DNA of 28,651 nt from a virus. Each line of letters opens with the position of its first letter. Positions within the stretch are counted from its first letter, which is position 1. The translations under genes and the position numbers were made by a program. Where the stretch lies: IMG/VR virus record IMGVR_UViG_3300025585_000134, positions 1 through 28,651 of that record. One strand, 5' to 3'. Below are positions 8,299 to 15,621 of the stretch, piece after piece. The notes beneath the pieces were generated by a model. That model searched no databases. It was given only the letters and a program-made list of their open reading frames with translations, and was not told the DNA's origin.

Positions 8299-8477
8299 TA
8301 GATCAATTAAATTTAGAAAATATACTGTTTGAAGCCTACATATTGGTAAGTAAATGTAATTTTACTTATCAAGATGTTAAGAGTATGACCAGGATAGAAA
8401 GGGCCGTATTCTTAAAACTTTATTCCGACCAAGTAAAGGCTGAGAACGATGCTATTGAACAATATAAACATAGATGA
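8286..8477 (+). CDS. gp51-like C-terminal extension reached by -1 frameshift from the gp26-like gene
   Basis: After slippage the reading continues FSDLVDQLNLENILFEAYIL and ends with a TGA at 8475-8477, adding 63 residues to give a fusion of about 307. The extension is helical and has a YQDVKSMTRIERAVFLKLYS stretch followed by a charged tail. This resembles, by pattern, the Y-x-D-(V/L)...M...ER..F helices of small phage hub-assembly and tail-assembly chaperones. The frame has no suitable start codon or ribosome binding site of its own, and it fills the otherwise non-coding gap before the next gene, overlapping that gene by 29 bases. In T4, gene 51 occupies this position as a separate gene. An alternative is independent initiation at CTG 8325 or TTG 8343, which I consider unlikely. 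Confidence 0.65.
   Translation, partial: FSDLVDQLNLENILFEAYILVSKCNFTYQDVKSMTRIERAVFLKLYSDQVKAENDAIEQYKHR
8347..8368 (+). other. Weak AT-rich inverted repeat downstream of the slippery site
   Basis: TAAGTAAA (8347-8354) and TTTACTTA (8361-8368) form a perfect eight-base stem with a six-base loop. It lies about 60 bases beyond the slippery run, too far for a classical frameshift stimulator, and the pairing is mostly A-T. It is recorded because it is the clearest fold in this region. Confidence 0.3.
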
Positions 8478-9396
8478 GCGGCACAATAGGCCAGCAGTCC
8501 TATCTAAAGTGGGGTTGCAGGCCCATTTTATTAGTGATGGGCAGTATGTCGATCCTTATCAAATAAGTTCTGTAACTATATTTAATAAATCACTAGATTT
8601 ATATCCATACTCAATTTTAAATAGCCAAACTCAGCTTATTGATACCTCTTCGGTAAGCGGATCAATTTTAATGAGTTTTACTAGTGATTATCCTGAAACT
8701 AGTAATTTTAAATCTGGTTCACAATATAGTTCTGGAGATGATGATATATTTAAATTATCAACTGGAAAATATATTGTTGTTTTAGACGGTTCTAAAAATT
8801 CAAATCAAACTGGTAAAATAAATTTGGATGGAATGTCAACTACAATCCCTAATACAGTATCAAATACGGGAGACTACATTGATGCTTGGACAGTCAGAAT
8901 GTATCAAAATTCTGATCTACAAGTAGTAATAAATGATTTTACCCTTAGAAAAGGTGGATTTACTGTTCTAACTGAACCCATAATGATTAAATCTAAGAAT
9001 AGATTAATTAATAGTAAAGTAAATTTAGGTTCAATATCAGATATAAAAGTTGCAACAGATATCCATGTAGAAAATACTCAAATAAATGAATCAGTGAAAA
9101 ATTTATTTAGAGATACAGTTGTAACTAGTGGAGCATTTGAAATCCAAAAATTAAATGAAGCTGCAAATTTACCGGCTAGAGTAACTGTTTCTTCATTCAA
9201 TGAAACTAGTTCTTTAGTCAGTATAACTGCGGATAATGTTTTACTATTTAATTGGGATACCACTAAATTATCAACCCACCCTCAATTAGTTGCCGGTAAT
9301 TTTGGATCTATCCAAGGTGTATATGCTATTCGTGTAAGATACACAATATTTAAAGATACAATTATTTCTGATCCAATGTATCTAACTCTCTCATAG
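8449..9396 (+). CDS. Putative virion structural protein, unrecognised
   Basis: This 315-residue, beta-rich protein is rich in Ser, Thr, Asn and Ile, with no signal peptide or membrane segment. Visible landmarks are an opening region with HNRPAVLSKVGLQAHFISDG and VDPYQISSVTIFNKS, a middle SNTGDYIDAWTVRMYQNSDL, and a C-terminal strand pattern (GVYAIRVRYTIFKDTIISDP). I do not recognise the family. It reads like a baseplate or tail-associated protein with immunoglobulin-like sandwich domains, and its place directly after the hub assembly gene supports that. The ATG lies inside the end of the frameshift frame, so translation is probably coupled. Its 3' end overlaps the opposing primase gene by 35 bases. 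Confidence 0.6.
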   Translation: MLLNNINIDERHNRPAVLSKVGLQAHFISDGQYVDPYQISSVTIFNKSLDLYPYSILNSQTQLIDTSSVSGSILMSFTSDYPETSNFKSGSQYSSGDDDIFKLSTGKYIVVLDGSKNSNQTGKINLDGMSTTIPNTVSNTGDYIDAWTVRMYQNSDLQVVINDFTLRKGGFTVLTEPIMIKSKNRLINSKVNLGSISDIKVATDIHVENTQINESVKNLFRDTVVTSGAFEIQKLNEAANLPARVTVSSFNETSSLVSITADNVLLFNWDTTKLSTHPQLVAGNFGSIQGVYAIRVRYTIFKDTIISDPMYLTLS

Positions 9397-10342
9397 TATC
9401 CCACTCATTCAAATGAAATTGTTGGTGGCTTTTTAGATGATCGTGAAGCATTCGTTTATCTTTGACGAATGCTTCATTCCAATCCTTGAATCCTGAGGGC
9501 GGAAAGCAATAGTTAAATCCTGGCATCCTAGCTCTTCTACGACGAAGCTCAAACGTGCGCAAACCATCTAATCCGGCACGATCATTATCGTAAGCCACTA
9601 TGATCTTGCCCTGATAGTATTTCAGTTGTTCTAGCTGCGCCATCGAAACATGGCAGGAGATCGTAGTTGTGGCGTTGAATCCCATCAACTGCAATGACAT
9701 CGCATCAATAGCGCCCTCGCACACGTAGAGATGATCAGTTGAATCATATTTGAAAGGAAATAGAACTGACGATGACTTCATGCCCTTGAAGTTCAAATAC
9801 TTGGGATTCTGATTAGATAAGGTTCTGCCCTGAAAGAAGAATACCTTGTCTCGGTTTCGATAGGGTATAATTAATCTTCCGTAATAAAGACCTTGATTAG
9901 CGACGTAAAAGTCGCCATACTCCACGATGCCACGGTCGATTAGAGCCGTAATTGCCTGAGAATTATAATGGCAAGAAGTATTGGCAAAGTCTAGTTTTTT
10001 AAAGTCTTGATCAAATAACTTGTTAAGTTCTTCCTCGGTATTATTTTTACTCTCTGGGGCAGGCTTAATTTCTTCGGCAAAGAATTCATCGACCAGGAAC
10101 TTCTGATATGCTAACTTGTAAGTTAATCTTTCAAGTTGGGCATACAGGTGAATAAAGTTGCCCTTTTCACCAGATTTAAAGCACTGCCAAAGCCCAGTAT
10201 CTAAATTAATCGACATGTGGCGTTTGGTATCACTATCTAAAAAGATAGATGGGATAATCATTTCCCGGCCACTGCTAATTAATTTATATTTTCCCTCGAA
10301 TTTTTTAATTAAGTAGTCTCTAATATAGTTTGAGGAAATCAT
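9362..10342 (-). CDS. DnaG/gp61-like DNA primase with TOPRIM domain
   Basis: This 326-residue protein has a recognisable TOPRIM core: LYVCEGAIDAMSL (E209 in EGAIDA, 209-214) and IIVAYDNDRAG (D252 and D254). The catalytic stretch before it includes GRLIIPYRNRDKVFFFQGR (155-173). The N-terminal region aligns by pattern with a CHC2 zinc ribbon (INLDTGLWQCFKSGEKGNF, 45-63), but only one of the usual ligands remains (C54; the expected C57 is Ser), so it probably does not bind zinc. Primases of this type make RNA primers for lagging-strand synthesis with a replicative helicase. At 326 residues it is close to T4 gp61 in size. Its ATG shares two bases with the divergent nuclease start (CATG). The one G+C-rich line I counted in this gene was 29 of 60. 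Confidence 0.82.
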   Translation of the reverse strand: MISSNYIRDYLIKKFEGKYKLISSGREMIIPSIFLDSDTKRHMSINLDTGLWQCFKSGEKGNFIHLYAQLERLTYKLAYQKFLVDEFFAEEIKPAPESKNNTEEELNKLFDQDFKKLDFANTSCHYNSQAITALIDRGIVEYGDFYVANQGLYYGRLIIPYRNRDKVFFFQGRTLSNQNPKYLNFKGMKSSSVLFPFKYDSTDHLYVCEGAIDAMSLQLMGFNATTTISCHVSMAQLEQLKYYQGKIIVAYDNDRAGLDGLRTFELRRRRARMPGFNYCFPPSGFKDWNEAFVKDKRMLHDHLKSHQQFHLNEWDTMRELDTLDQK

Positions 10343-11147
10343 GTTTTTAGACCGATTAAGTAATTCAAAATCCGACGTAATAGATCAGTGTTTGCTCAAG
10401 TATGACTATAGATATATTAGGAAGCTTCCGGGCTACCCATCAAAAAACGAGGACGCAGTGGACTTCGGAACCTATATTCATAGAATCTTTGAGCTTGGCC
10501 ATACCGAGAATCATATCACACAGCTAGAGAAAATTGCAGAAAATATTAAAAAAGATTATAAAGTCCCGCTAGTCTATAAAGATAGGATAGACCAATGTTT
10601 ACGTAACTTCCTAAGGTTCAATAAGGGCCTAGGAGAGACGATGGCAGTGGAGCATGAGTTCTCGGTCGATTTAGCTGATGGAGTGAAATACAATGGCTTT
10701 ATTGACCGTATAGTCAAAGGAGAAAAAGGTGGTATTTTAATTATTGACTATAAGACTTCTAAGAAAGAAAAGACTAAAATAGATTTATCTAGAGACAAGC
10801 AGCTTATTGGGTATGCTTTTGCAGTTTCTAAAGAGTTTAATATACCTATAAATGATATCTGGTGTGCTCACTATTACCCATTAACTGATAATCTAGTTTC
10901 AGTTAAATTCCCTCAATCTGCCATAAATATGTGGAGGGAAAAAGAAATTAGTAAAGTTTGGAAGATCCGCAAAAAGAAGAAGGAGGATTTCCCGCCAATG
11001 CAAAATGAGTTCTGTGATTGGTGTGAGTATAAGCCCGTATGCCCTCTATTTAATGAAGAGTGCGAAGTAAAGAAAAGATTGGATGAGCAGGAGCTTTTAA
11101 AGAAAACTCAATCTAAGCCAGAAAGCTTACCCAAAATAACAGGGTAA
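10341..11147 (+). CDS. Cas4/RecB-family PD-(D/E)XK nuclease with Fe-S cluster cysteines
   Basis: This 268-residue protein carries the RecB-type nuclease motifs in order: H47 (GTYIHRIFELGH), D122 (NGFIDRIV), D136 and K138 (ILIIDYKTSKK), then Q154..Y158 (KQLIGYAFAV). C17 near the N-terminus together with C225, C228 and C234 (FCDWCEYKPVC) fits the 4Fe-4S pattern of Cas4 and AddB nucleases; C241 is extra. Proteins of this type cut or resect DNA ends, and in phages they are assigned to recombination or DNA processing. No CRISPR genes are nearby, so a phage exonuclease role is most likely. A GAGGA at 10332-10336, inside the primase coding region, is a good ribosome binding site for this start. The 3' end overlaps the opposing 97-residue gene by 40 bases. 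Confidence 0.82.
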   Translation: MFLDRLSNSKSDVIDQCLLKYDYRYIRKLPGYPSKNEDAVDFGTYIHRIFELGHTENHITQLEKIAENIKKDYKVPLVYKDRIDQCLRNFLRFNKGLGETMAVEHEFSVDLADGVKYNGFIDRIVKGEKGGILIIDYKTSKKEKTKIDLSRDKQLIGYAFAVSKEFNIPINDIWCAHYYPLTDNLVSVKFPQSAINMWREKEISKVWKIRKKKKEDFPPMQNEFCDWCEYKPVCPLFNEECEVKKRLDEQELLKKTQSKPESLPKITG

Positions 11148-11401
11148 TAGATAGAAACATCTATAGCTTCAAAGAAGTTTTTAACTTGAAATGTGGAATA
11201 TCCACATTTATTTGACAGATGTTTGTATAAAGATTCAATTTTTATTGGCTTTCTGTCTTTTAATGACTTGATTATCTTGGCCTGAAACTCTTTTAAGAAC
11301 TTACCACTAAATCTATATTTCCACTTATCCAGGAAGTCATCACTTAAAGTAAAGTTAATTAAATCTATAAATTCAACAATTTCTGTATCTATATTGCTCA
11401 T
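11108..11401 (-). CDS. Small helical protein of unknown function
   Basis: This 97-residue protein is rich in Lys, Phe and Ile (DKWKYRFSGKFLKEFQAKII, then IESLYKHLSNKCGYSTFQVK). It appears mostly helical, with a possible winged-helix or HTH-like centre at about 54-80. I do not recognise it. Its composition is AT-rich (17 of 60 G+C in the line at 11161-11220), unlike the primase. It overlaps the 3' end of the nuclease gene by 40 bases on the opposite strand and is transcribed away from the tape-measure operon. A DNA-binding or recombination accessory role would fit the neighbours but is a guess. Confidence 0.5.
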   Translation of the reverse strand: MSNIDTEIVEFIDLINFTLSDDFLDKWKYRFSGKFLKEFQAKIIKSLKDRKPIKIESLYKHLSNKCGYSTFQVKNFFEAIDVSIYYPVILGKLSGLD

Positions 11402-11433
11402 AAGTAGTTAAATATATCAAAATTAAATAGATA

Positions 11434-11440
11434 TATAATA
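11434..11440 (+). promoter_or_regulatory. Possible late promoter -10 element (TATAATA)
   Basis: The divergent gap 11402-11485 is AT-rich and must hold promoters for the minus-strand 97-residue gene and the plus-strand tail operon. TATAATA here matches the heptamer at 7531-7537 and resembles TATAATT at 22899-22905. T4 late promoters use TATAAATA at this position. In such AT-rich DNA chance matches are common, so support is modest. Confidence 0.35.
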
Positions 11441-11471
11441 CATATTAGAGGCAAGTGCCATTTAAATTTTT

Positions 11472-11477
11472 AAGGAA
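11472..11477 (+). promoter_or_regulatory. Ribosome binding site AAGGAA that suggests an upstream AUA start
   Basis: AAGGAA sits eight bases before ATA at 11486-11488. From that ATA the frame is open into the next gene (IVNKLQVPVDFEVAY, then the GTG at 11531). The ribosome binding site is well placed for 11486 and much too far for 11531. Confidence 0.5.
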
Positions 11478-11530
11478 TTTTTAAAATAGTTAATAAATTA
11501 CAAGTCCCTGTAGACTTTGAAGTAGCTTAC

Positions 11531-11914
11531 GTGGAAGCTGGACACCATGATTCTACCCTTGGGTTTAGGAATAATGATGCCGCCTCCCTGCAAGCTGGGG
11601 ATATTGCTTTTTTTAACTATAAAGGTGATAGAGGTTCAAGTTTTAGACAAGTTTTGGTGGTGAATACTGAAGTTAGTAAAAATGGTAAATGGAGATCTAT
11701 GAGAGGCAATAACTTAATTAATTGTTTTGAAGTATACGGTTCAACCTCTAAATTAGATTTATTATTTACTTATTTCTATAAAAATAGAATTGGTTCTAGT
11801 TACAAAAAAGGTTTAAATTTATTTTTTGGCGAAAGTAAGTTTAGAACTTTTAATCTAAATAAAATTGGGACGGTGTATGAGTTAGTCCCCAGGAAGGTAA
11901 TCAGTGGCAGATAA
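11531..11914 (+). CDS. Small beta-rich tail protein before the tape measure; start uncertain
   Basis: From the GTG at 11531 the protein has 127 residues. The frame is open further upstream to just after a stop at 11471-11473, and a good AAGGAA lies eight bases before an ATA at 11486, which would add 15 protein-like residues. I give the conservative GTG start, but the longer form may be the real one. The body contains LQAGDIAFFNYKGDRGSSFR and a following VLVVNTEV strand, then GKWRSMRGNN. This reads like a small SH3-like barrel. I do not recognise the family. The stop overlaps the start of the tape measure gene, so the two are coupled, and the gene is the first of the long tail operon. Confidence 0.6.
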   Translation: MEAGHHDSTLGFRNNDAASLQAGDIAFFNYKGDRGSSFRQVLVVNTEVSKNGKWRSMRGNNLINCFEVYGSTSKLDLLFTYFYKNRIGSSYKKGLNLFFGESKFRTFNLNKIGTVYELVPRKVISGR

Positions 11915-14348
11915 TGATAAAATTGATAAAAATCTAAAAAAGTTCAATAAAGAACTTGAAGATGCTATTGATCCTTTAACTAGCGTTGTAACTCAAATAA
12001 AGGTGTTTGATAAAGTATTCTTAAAATTTTCAAACAACTTTATAGAAAGCACCAAACATTTAAACTTAAAAAGTTTTGGAACTAAGATAACTTCATTAGT
12101 TGATAAGCTGGGTGGTAGTGCAAAACAACTAGGATCAGCATTTAATAAACTTAAAAAAATAAATGAGCAGTTAACTAATTTTAAACTTCCAACAGGCATA
12201 GTTGGTAACCCGGCAGACTCAGGAACTAAGGGAACGGGAAATAAAACTCAAAATTACAATGATGCAATAAATGCCTTAGTCTCTAAAATGTCTGGAGTTA
12301 GAGGAAGAAGATCTGGGCAGATGGATGCTGCTTTTGATCAATTAGCATTACTTGATCAAGAATTAAAGAAAGCAGTCCCAGATATTACTGCGGTAAATGC
12401 TGCTTTTGATGCAATATTTACAACTCTGCAATCATCAAACAATAAAGGAGTTTTGAAAGCATTCCAAGATTACTTTGATGCGCTATCTAATGATCCAGCA
12501 TTAGCAGCAAAATTAGCCGCTGCAGCACAGTTGGCAAATGCTCCCGCTCCAGTTGCACCGCTGCCAGCACCAATAACTCCTCCTTTACCACCACCCCCAA
12601 ATAATCCACCAGGAAATCCCCCAGGCAACCCACCAGGAAATCCTCCTGGTAATCCCCCTCCCGGACAGAACCCTCCTGTAACTAGAAACCCAGTTCAATC
12701 TTGGTTTGGGAAGTTAATAAATAATATTCAACCCTCTGTGACTCCACTTTCTAGATCTTTTGACAATTTAGCAAGAAAAACTGAGTTAATTAACAGAAGG
12801 ATGGGTAGATTCCAAAGTAATATAGACTTAGCTGGAACTGATATTAAAAATCGTTTGGCTGGTGCTATAGCCAGACTACAGCTATCAACCACGGTTAAAA
12901 ATCCTAGAGATCCTAATTTTAGAAGAGTTGGTGTAGATGAGATGAGATCTGCAGTTTTGGCTGCAAGATCTTTAATAGATAGTGCATTAAAAAAACTTAC
13001 TGCTGCCTTTGATGAGATGACCGATAAATTCCAAGAGATGAATTTAAATGCTCTTAGAACTGGAACTACTCAAGGTCAAATTAGAGGTGAGGGTGCGGAT
13101 GTTCAAGGCGTTGCTTTAAACGACATGATGGAAGAGTTGATTGCTTTCAGAGAATCAGGAATTAAAAATTTAAATCAATCAACTAAAAATTTAATTGGAA
13201 CTATGAGGATGACTGGGCAAAACACCCAGACATTAATAAAATTCTTAGGGTCTAATGCAAATGAAACGCTTCTTTCCAGAGAGGCTTCAGAGAAGTTTGC
13301 AAGCGTTGTAGCTGATTCTGCACAAAAGTATGGTCAGTCTGCAGAAAATGTTATCAATGGTTTGAATGCGATGTCCAATGTTATAAAAAGATCAGAGGCA
13401 ATTGGATCAACTCAAATCAAAGAAGGTTTAGCGATATTACAAGCTCAAGCAGGCCCTGAGAATGCTCAAGCTATAAATGAGGCAATAAAATTTGCACTAG
13501 ACCCTGCAAACCTCGGTGCTGCGATAAGTATGGGACTTGGAGACAGTATTACCAAGTTACAAACGGCATCAACCGGACAAGGTGCCGCTATGGCAATTAA
13601 AGAAATAATTGCAAAAGGTGGTGCAGCGGTTGCCTCAAGAACTCAGGATGTTGGAACTGGTCCTGATGCTCAAATGAGATTGCTTGCTTCTTTGGAGACG
13701 CTGGGTGGTGAACAGGCACTGTCACTACAGCAAGCTAACGTTGCAATGCAAAATCTTACAACGACAATGCAGCCAATGAAGCAGATTGCTGATACGTTGC
13801 AAGCTATTTGGAATGAAATTAAAAAACCATTAGAACAGATGGCAAGTATGTTTGCACAACTTCTACAAGTTGTTGTAGAGATTTTATCCCCTATTCTTAA
13901 ATTACTTGCTCCAGTAATTGGTTTTATTGCTAGCTTAGTTGTTTTCTTTGCAAAAATTTATATTTATATATCATTTTTAAGAAAAATAGTAACAATTATC
14001 TCTTGGGTCTGGAGAGGTATATCTTTACTAGTATCTATACTAAATCCAATAGGTTTAGCTATAGCTGCAATAGTTGCAATAGCTGCTGGTATTTGGTGGT
14101 TAGTTGGAACTACTAAGAAAATTGAAAAGAAGATTCCAGATCCAAAAATGGATGATAACAGACAAAGATTTGATAATTTATTATTAAGATCTTTGAACTC
14201 ATCTATTCAAGCTATTAGCGAAAATCAAAGATACAGTGATGCAGCTTTAGGTTTATTGGCTGAAGTTGCAGGGCATGGAAAGAATACTAATGAACAACTA
14301 AATGATATACAAAGAGCTAAAAAGTTTACTCCAAGTGAGGCGAGATAA
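11904..14348 (+). CDS. Tail tape measure protein
   Basis: This 814-residue protein is the longest helical protein in the run. It has a coiled-coil-like N-terminal half, a Pro-rich linker at about 220-262 including four PPGN units, a second helical region, and a hydrophobic stretch at 650-734 (with VVEILSPILKLLAPVIGFIA and AIAAIVAIAAGIWWLV) that could insert into the host membrane. This layout, and its position before tube-initiator and baseplate genes, is typical of tape measures, which set tail length and are ejected on infection. T4 gp29 is 590 residues, so this tail may be longer, though the Pro-rich linker complicates any estimate. The start is GTG at 11904 with AGGAAGG six bases upstream, overlapping the previous stop. 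No peptidase or muramidase motif was seen. Confidence 0.75.
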   Translation: MADNDKIDKNLKKFNKELEDAIDPLTSVVTQIKVFDKVFLKFSNNFIESTKHLNLKSFGTKITSLVDKLGGSAKQLGSAFNKLKKINEQLTNFKLPTGIVGNPADSGTKGTGNKTQNYNDAINALVSKMSGVRGRRSGQMDAAFDQLALLDQELKKAVPDITAVNAAFDAIFTTLQSSNNKGVLKAFQDYFDALSNDPALAAKLAAAAQLANAPAPVAPLPAPITPPLPPPPNNPPGNPPGNPPGNPPGNPPPGQNPPVTRNPVQSWFGKLINNIQPSVTPLSRSFDNLARKTELINRRMGRFQSNIDLAGTDIKNRLAGAIARLQLSTTVKNPRDPNFRRVGVDEMRSAVLAARSLIDSALKKLTAAFDEMTDKFQEMNLNALRTGTTQGQIRGEGADVQGVALNDMMEELIAFRESGIKNLNQSTKNLIGTMRMTGQNTQTLIKFLGSNANETLLSREASEKFASVVADSAQKYGQSAENVINGLNAMSNVIKRSEAIGSTQIKEGLAILQAQAGPENAQAINEAIKFALDPANLGAAISMGLGDSITKLQTASTGQGAAMAIKEIIAKGGAAVASRTQDVGTGPDAQMRLLASLETLGGEQALSLQQANVAMQNLTTTMQPMKQIADTLQAIWNEIKKPLEQMASMFAQLLQVVVEILSPILKLLAPVIGFIASLVVFFAKIYIYISFLRKIVTIISWVWRGISLLVSILNPIGLAIAAIVAIAAGIWWLVGTTKKIEKKIPDPKMDDNRQRFDNLLLRSLNSSIQAISENQRYSDAALGLLAEVAGHGKNTNEQLNDIQRAKKFTPSEAR
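12606..12653 (+). repeat. Four 12-bp units encoding PPGN in the tape measure linker
   Basis: The codons CCN CCN GGN AAY repeat four times in frame (residues 235-250) and are flanked by further Pro/Gly/Asn. The period of four residues excludes a collagen G-X-Y triplet. It reads as a flexible or extended linker that can change in length by slippage. Confidence 0.8.
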
Positions 14349-14350
14349 TA

Positions 14351-15619
14351 ATGTTTAATCAAAATATAAAACCTAGAGCATTACCAGAAAGATCTTTTTT
14401 GTATTTTAGATATCCTCAACCGGAGACAAATAAGTTTTTAGATTTTTATATTCCGATGTTAGAAAATTGTCAAATATCTGAATCACAAAAACCAAATTTA
14501 AATACTTATGAATTGGTAGGGAGACCAGGAAGTTTATTTTCTTATCATGGTTCAAAGTCTAGAGATATTAAATTAAATTTTAATATTACTCTCGCTAACG
14601 TTGTTGAATATTTAACTTTGTATAGTATGGATTCAAGATTTGATCCTCAGTTTAGAATGTATAAAGAAGATAAAGAGCAGAGAAAATCTTTATTTTTTAG
14701 AGGAAAACAATATACTAGTAAGTACATACCATTTTTTAATTTAACTTCCGATGAATTTGCTGAACATTTAAAATCTAAATTAAGTATACCACAAAGAACA
14801 ACTTCACCTTTAAATTTAAACACACTTAGAACTGCACTTAGTGATAGTAATAGAGCTTTGAGGAAAGCTGTAGATTTGATTATTCTTTGGACTGCTACAC
14901 TTAGATCTAGTGTTATTAATAACTCTTTAGATACTAGTTTAGGGCCACCATCTATTTATTTAACTCACGGGTCTATGTATAGAAATATACCTTGTGTTTG
15001 CACCGGAGTTAGTATAAAAATAAAAGAAAATTACGGATACGATATAATTTCATTTACTCCTAAAGTTATTGAAGTTAGTTTAGATTTATCAGAGAACAGA
15101 GTCGGTGACTTTGGTAAGTATGAACCATTTGAAAGAATCTCAGGGGATAATGTTACTGGATGGGAGTCTGTTATAAAGTATGGAACCATGGACCCTTGGA
15201 GTAATATTTCTGATAGATACACTGGATCTATAAATTCTTTATATGATGAAATAATGAAAAGAACTTTAAACCAGGATGAACGTGCGGCACCTAAAGAACT
15301 TGAATCTGGCCCACAAGCTAGAGAGGGTCAGATAGAGGGAGCACAGAATGATGTTGTCGATTTCAATAGAATAGAAATTCAATTAGAAGGTAAAGAATCT
15401 GGATTAAATGAATCTGTTAGATTACCTTTGAAGTCTGGAGATACATCCCAGAAAGATACAGACTTTACACAGAATCCAATATTTAGACCAAGAGATCCAC
15501 TGACTATGGGAGATAATGAAGGTAGGATTAAAGACACTGATCCTAACCCTCAACCTAGACTAGTGGAGCAGCGTAAAAAGGGATTGGGTAGAAATGTTGG
15601 TCCATATTTTAGGTATTAA
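14351..15619 (+). CDS. Probable tail tube initiator / baseplate tube-cap protein
   Basis: This 422-residue protein has two structured parts and a long polar tail. The N-terminal part carries FLDFYIPMLENCQISESQKP, YELVGRPGSLFSYHGSKSRD and IKLNFNITL (about 28-80). The second part (about 200-250) carries GPPSIYLTHGSMYRNIPCVC and IKENYGYDIISFTPKVIEVS. Paired beta strands of this kind resemble tube-like hub, tube-cap and tube-initiator proteins (T4 gp48/gp54 role). The gene lies between the tape measure and a gp53/LysM-like gene, where tube-initiator genes are found in contractile tail systems. From about residue 300 the sequence is charged and probably disordered. The assignment rests on fold impression and synteny. 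Confidence 0.5.
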   Translation: MFNQNIKPRALPERSFLYFRYPQPETNKFLDFYIPMLENCQISESQKPNLNTYELVGRPGSLFSYHGSKSRDIKLNFNITLANVVEYLTLYSMDSRFDPQFRMYKEDKEQRKSLFFRGKQYTSKYIPFFNLTSDEFAEHLKSKLSIPQRTTSPLNLNTLRTALSDSNRALRKAVDLIILWTATLRSSVINNSLDTSLGPPSIYLTHGSMYRNIPCVCTGVSIKIKENYGYDIISFTPKVIEVSLDLSENRVGDFGKYEPFERISGDNVTGWESVIKYGTMDPWSNISDRYTGSINSLYDEIMKRTLNQDERAAPKELESGPQAREGQIEGAQNDVVDFNRIEIQLEGKESGLNESVRLPLKSGDTSQKDTDFTQNPIFRPRDPLTMGDNEGRIKDTDPNPQPRLVEQRKKGLGRNVGPYFRY

Positions 15620-15621
15620 TT

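Noticed and set aside
8325-8477. Separate small gp51 gene started at CTG 8325 or TTG 8343
   Set aside because: No ribosome binding site is seen, and the frame is coding from immediately after the slippery run, which fits a frameshift better.
10341-11147. Cas4 gene as part of a phage CRISPR system
   Set aside because: No cas1, cas2, effector gene or repeat-spacer array is visible. Stand-alone Cas4-like nucleases are common in phages.
11450-11459. GGCAAGTGCC as a hairpin terminator or operator
   Set aside because: The arms are only four bases with a two-base loop, and no U tract follows.
12606-12653. Collagen-like repeat in the tape measure
   Set aside because: The unit is four residues (PPGN), not the G-X-Y triplet needed for a collagen helix.
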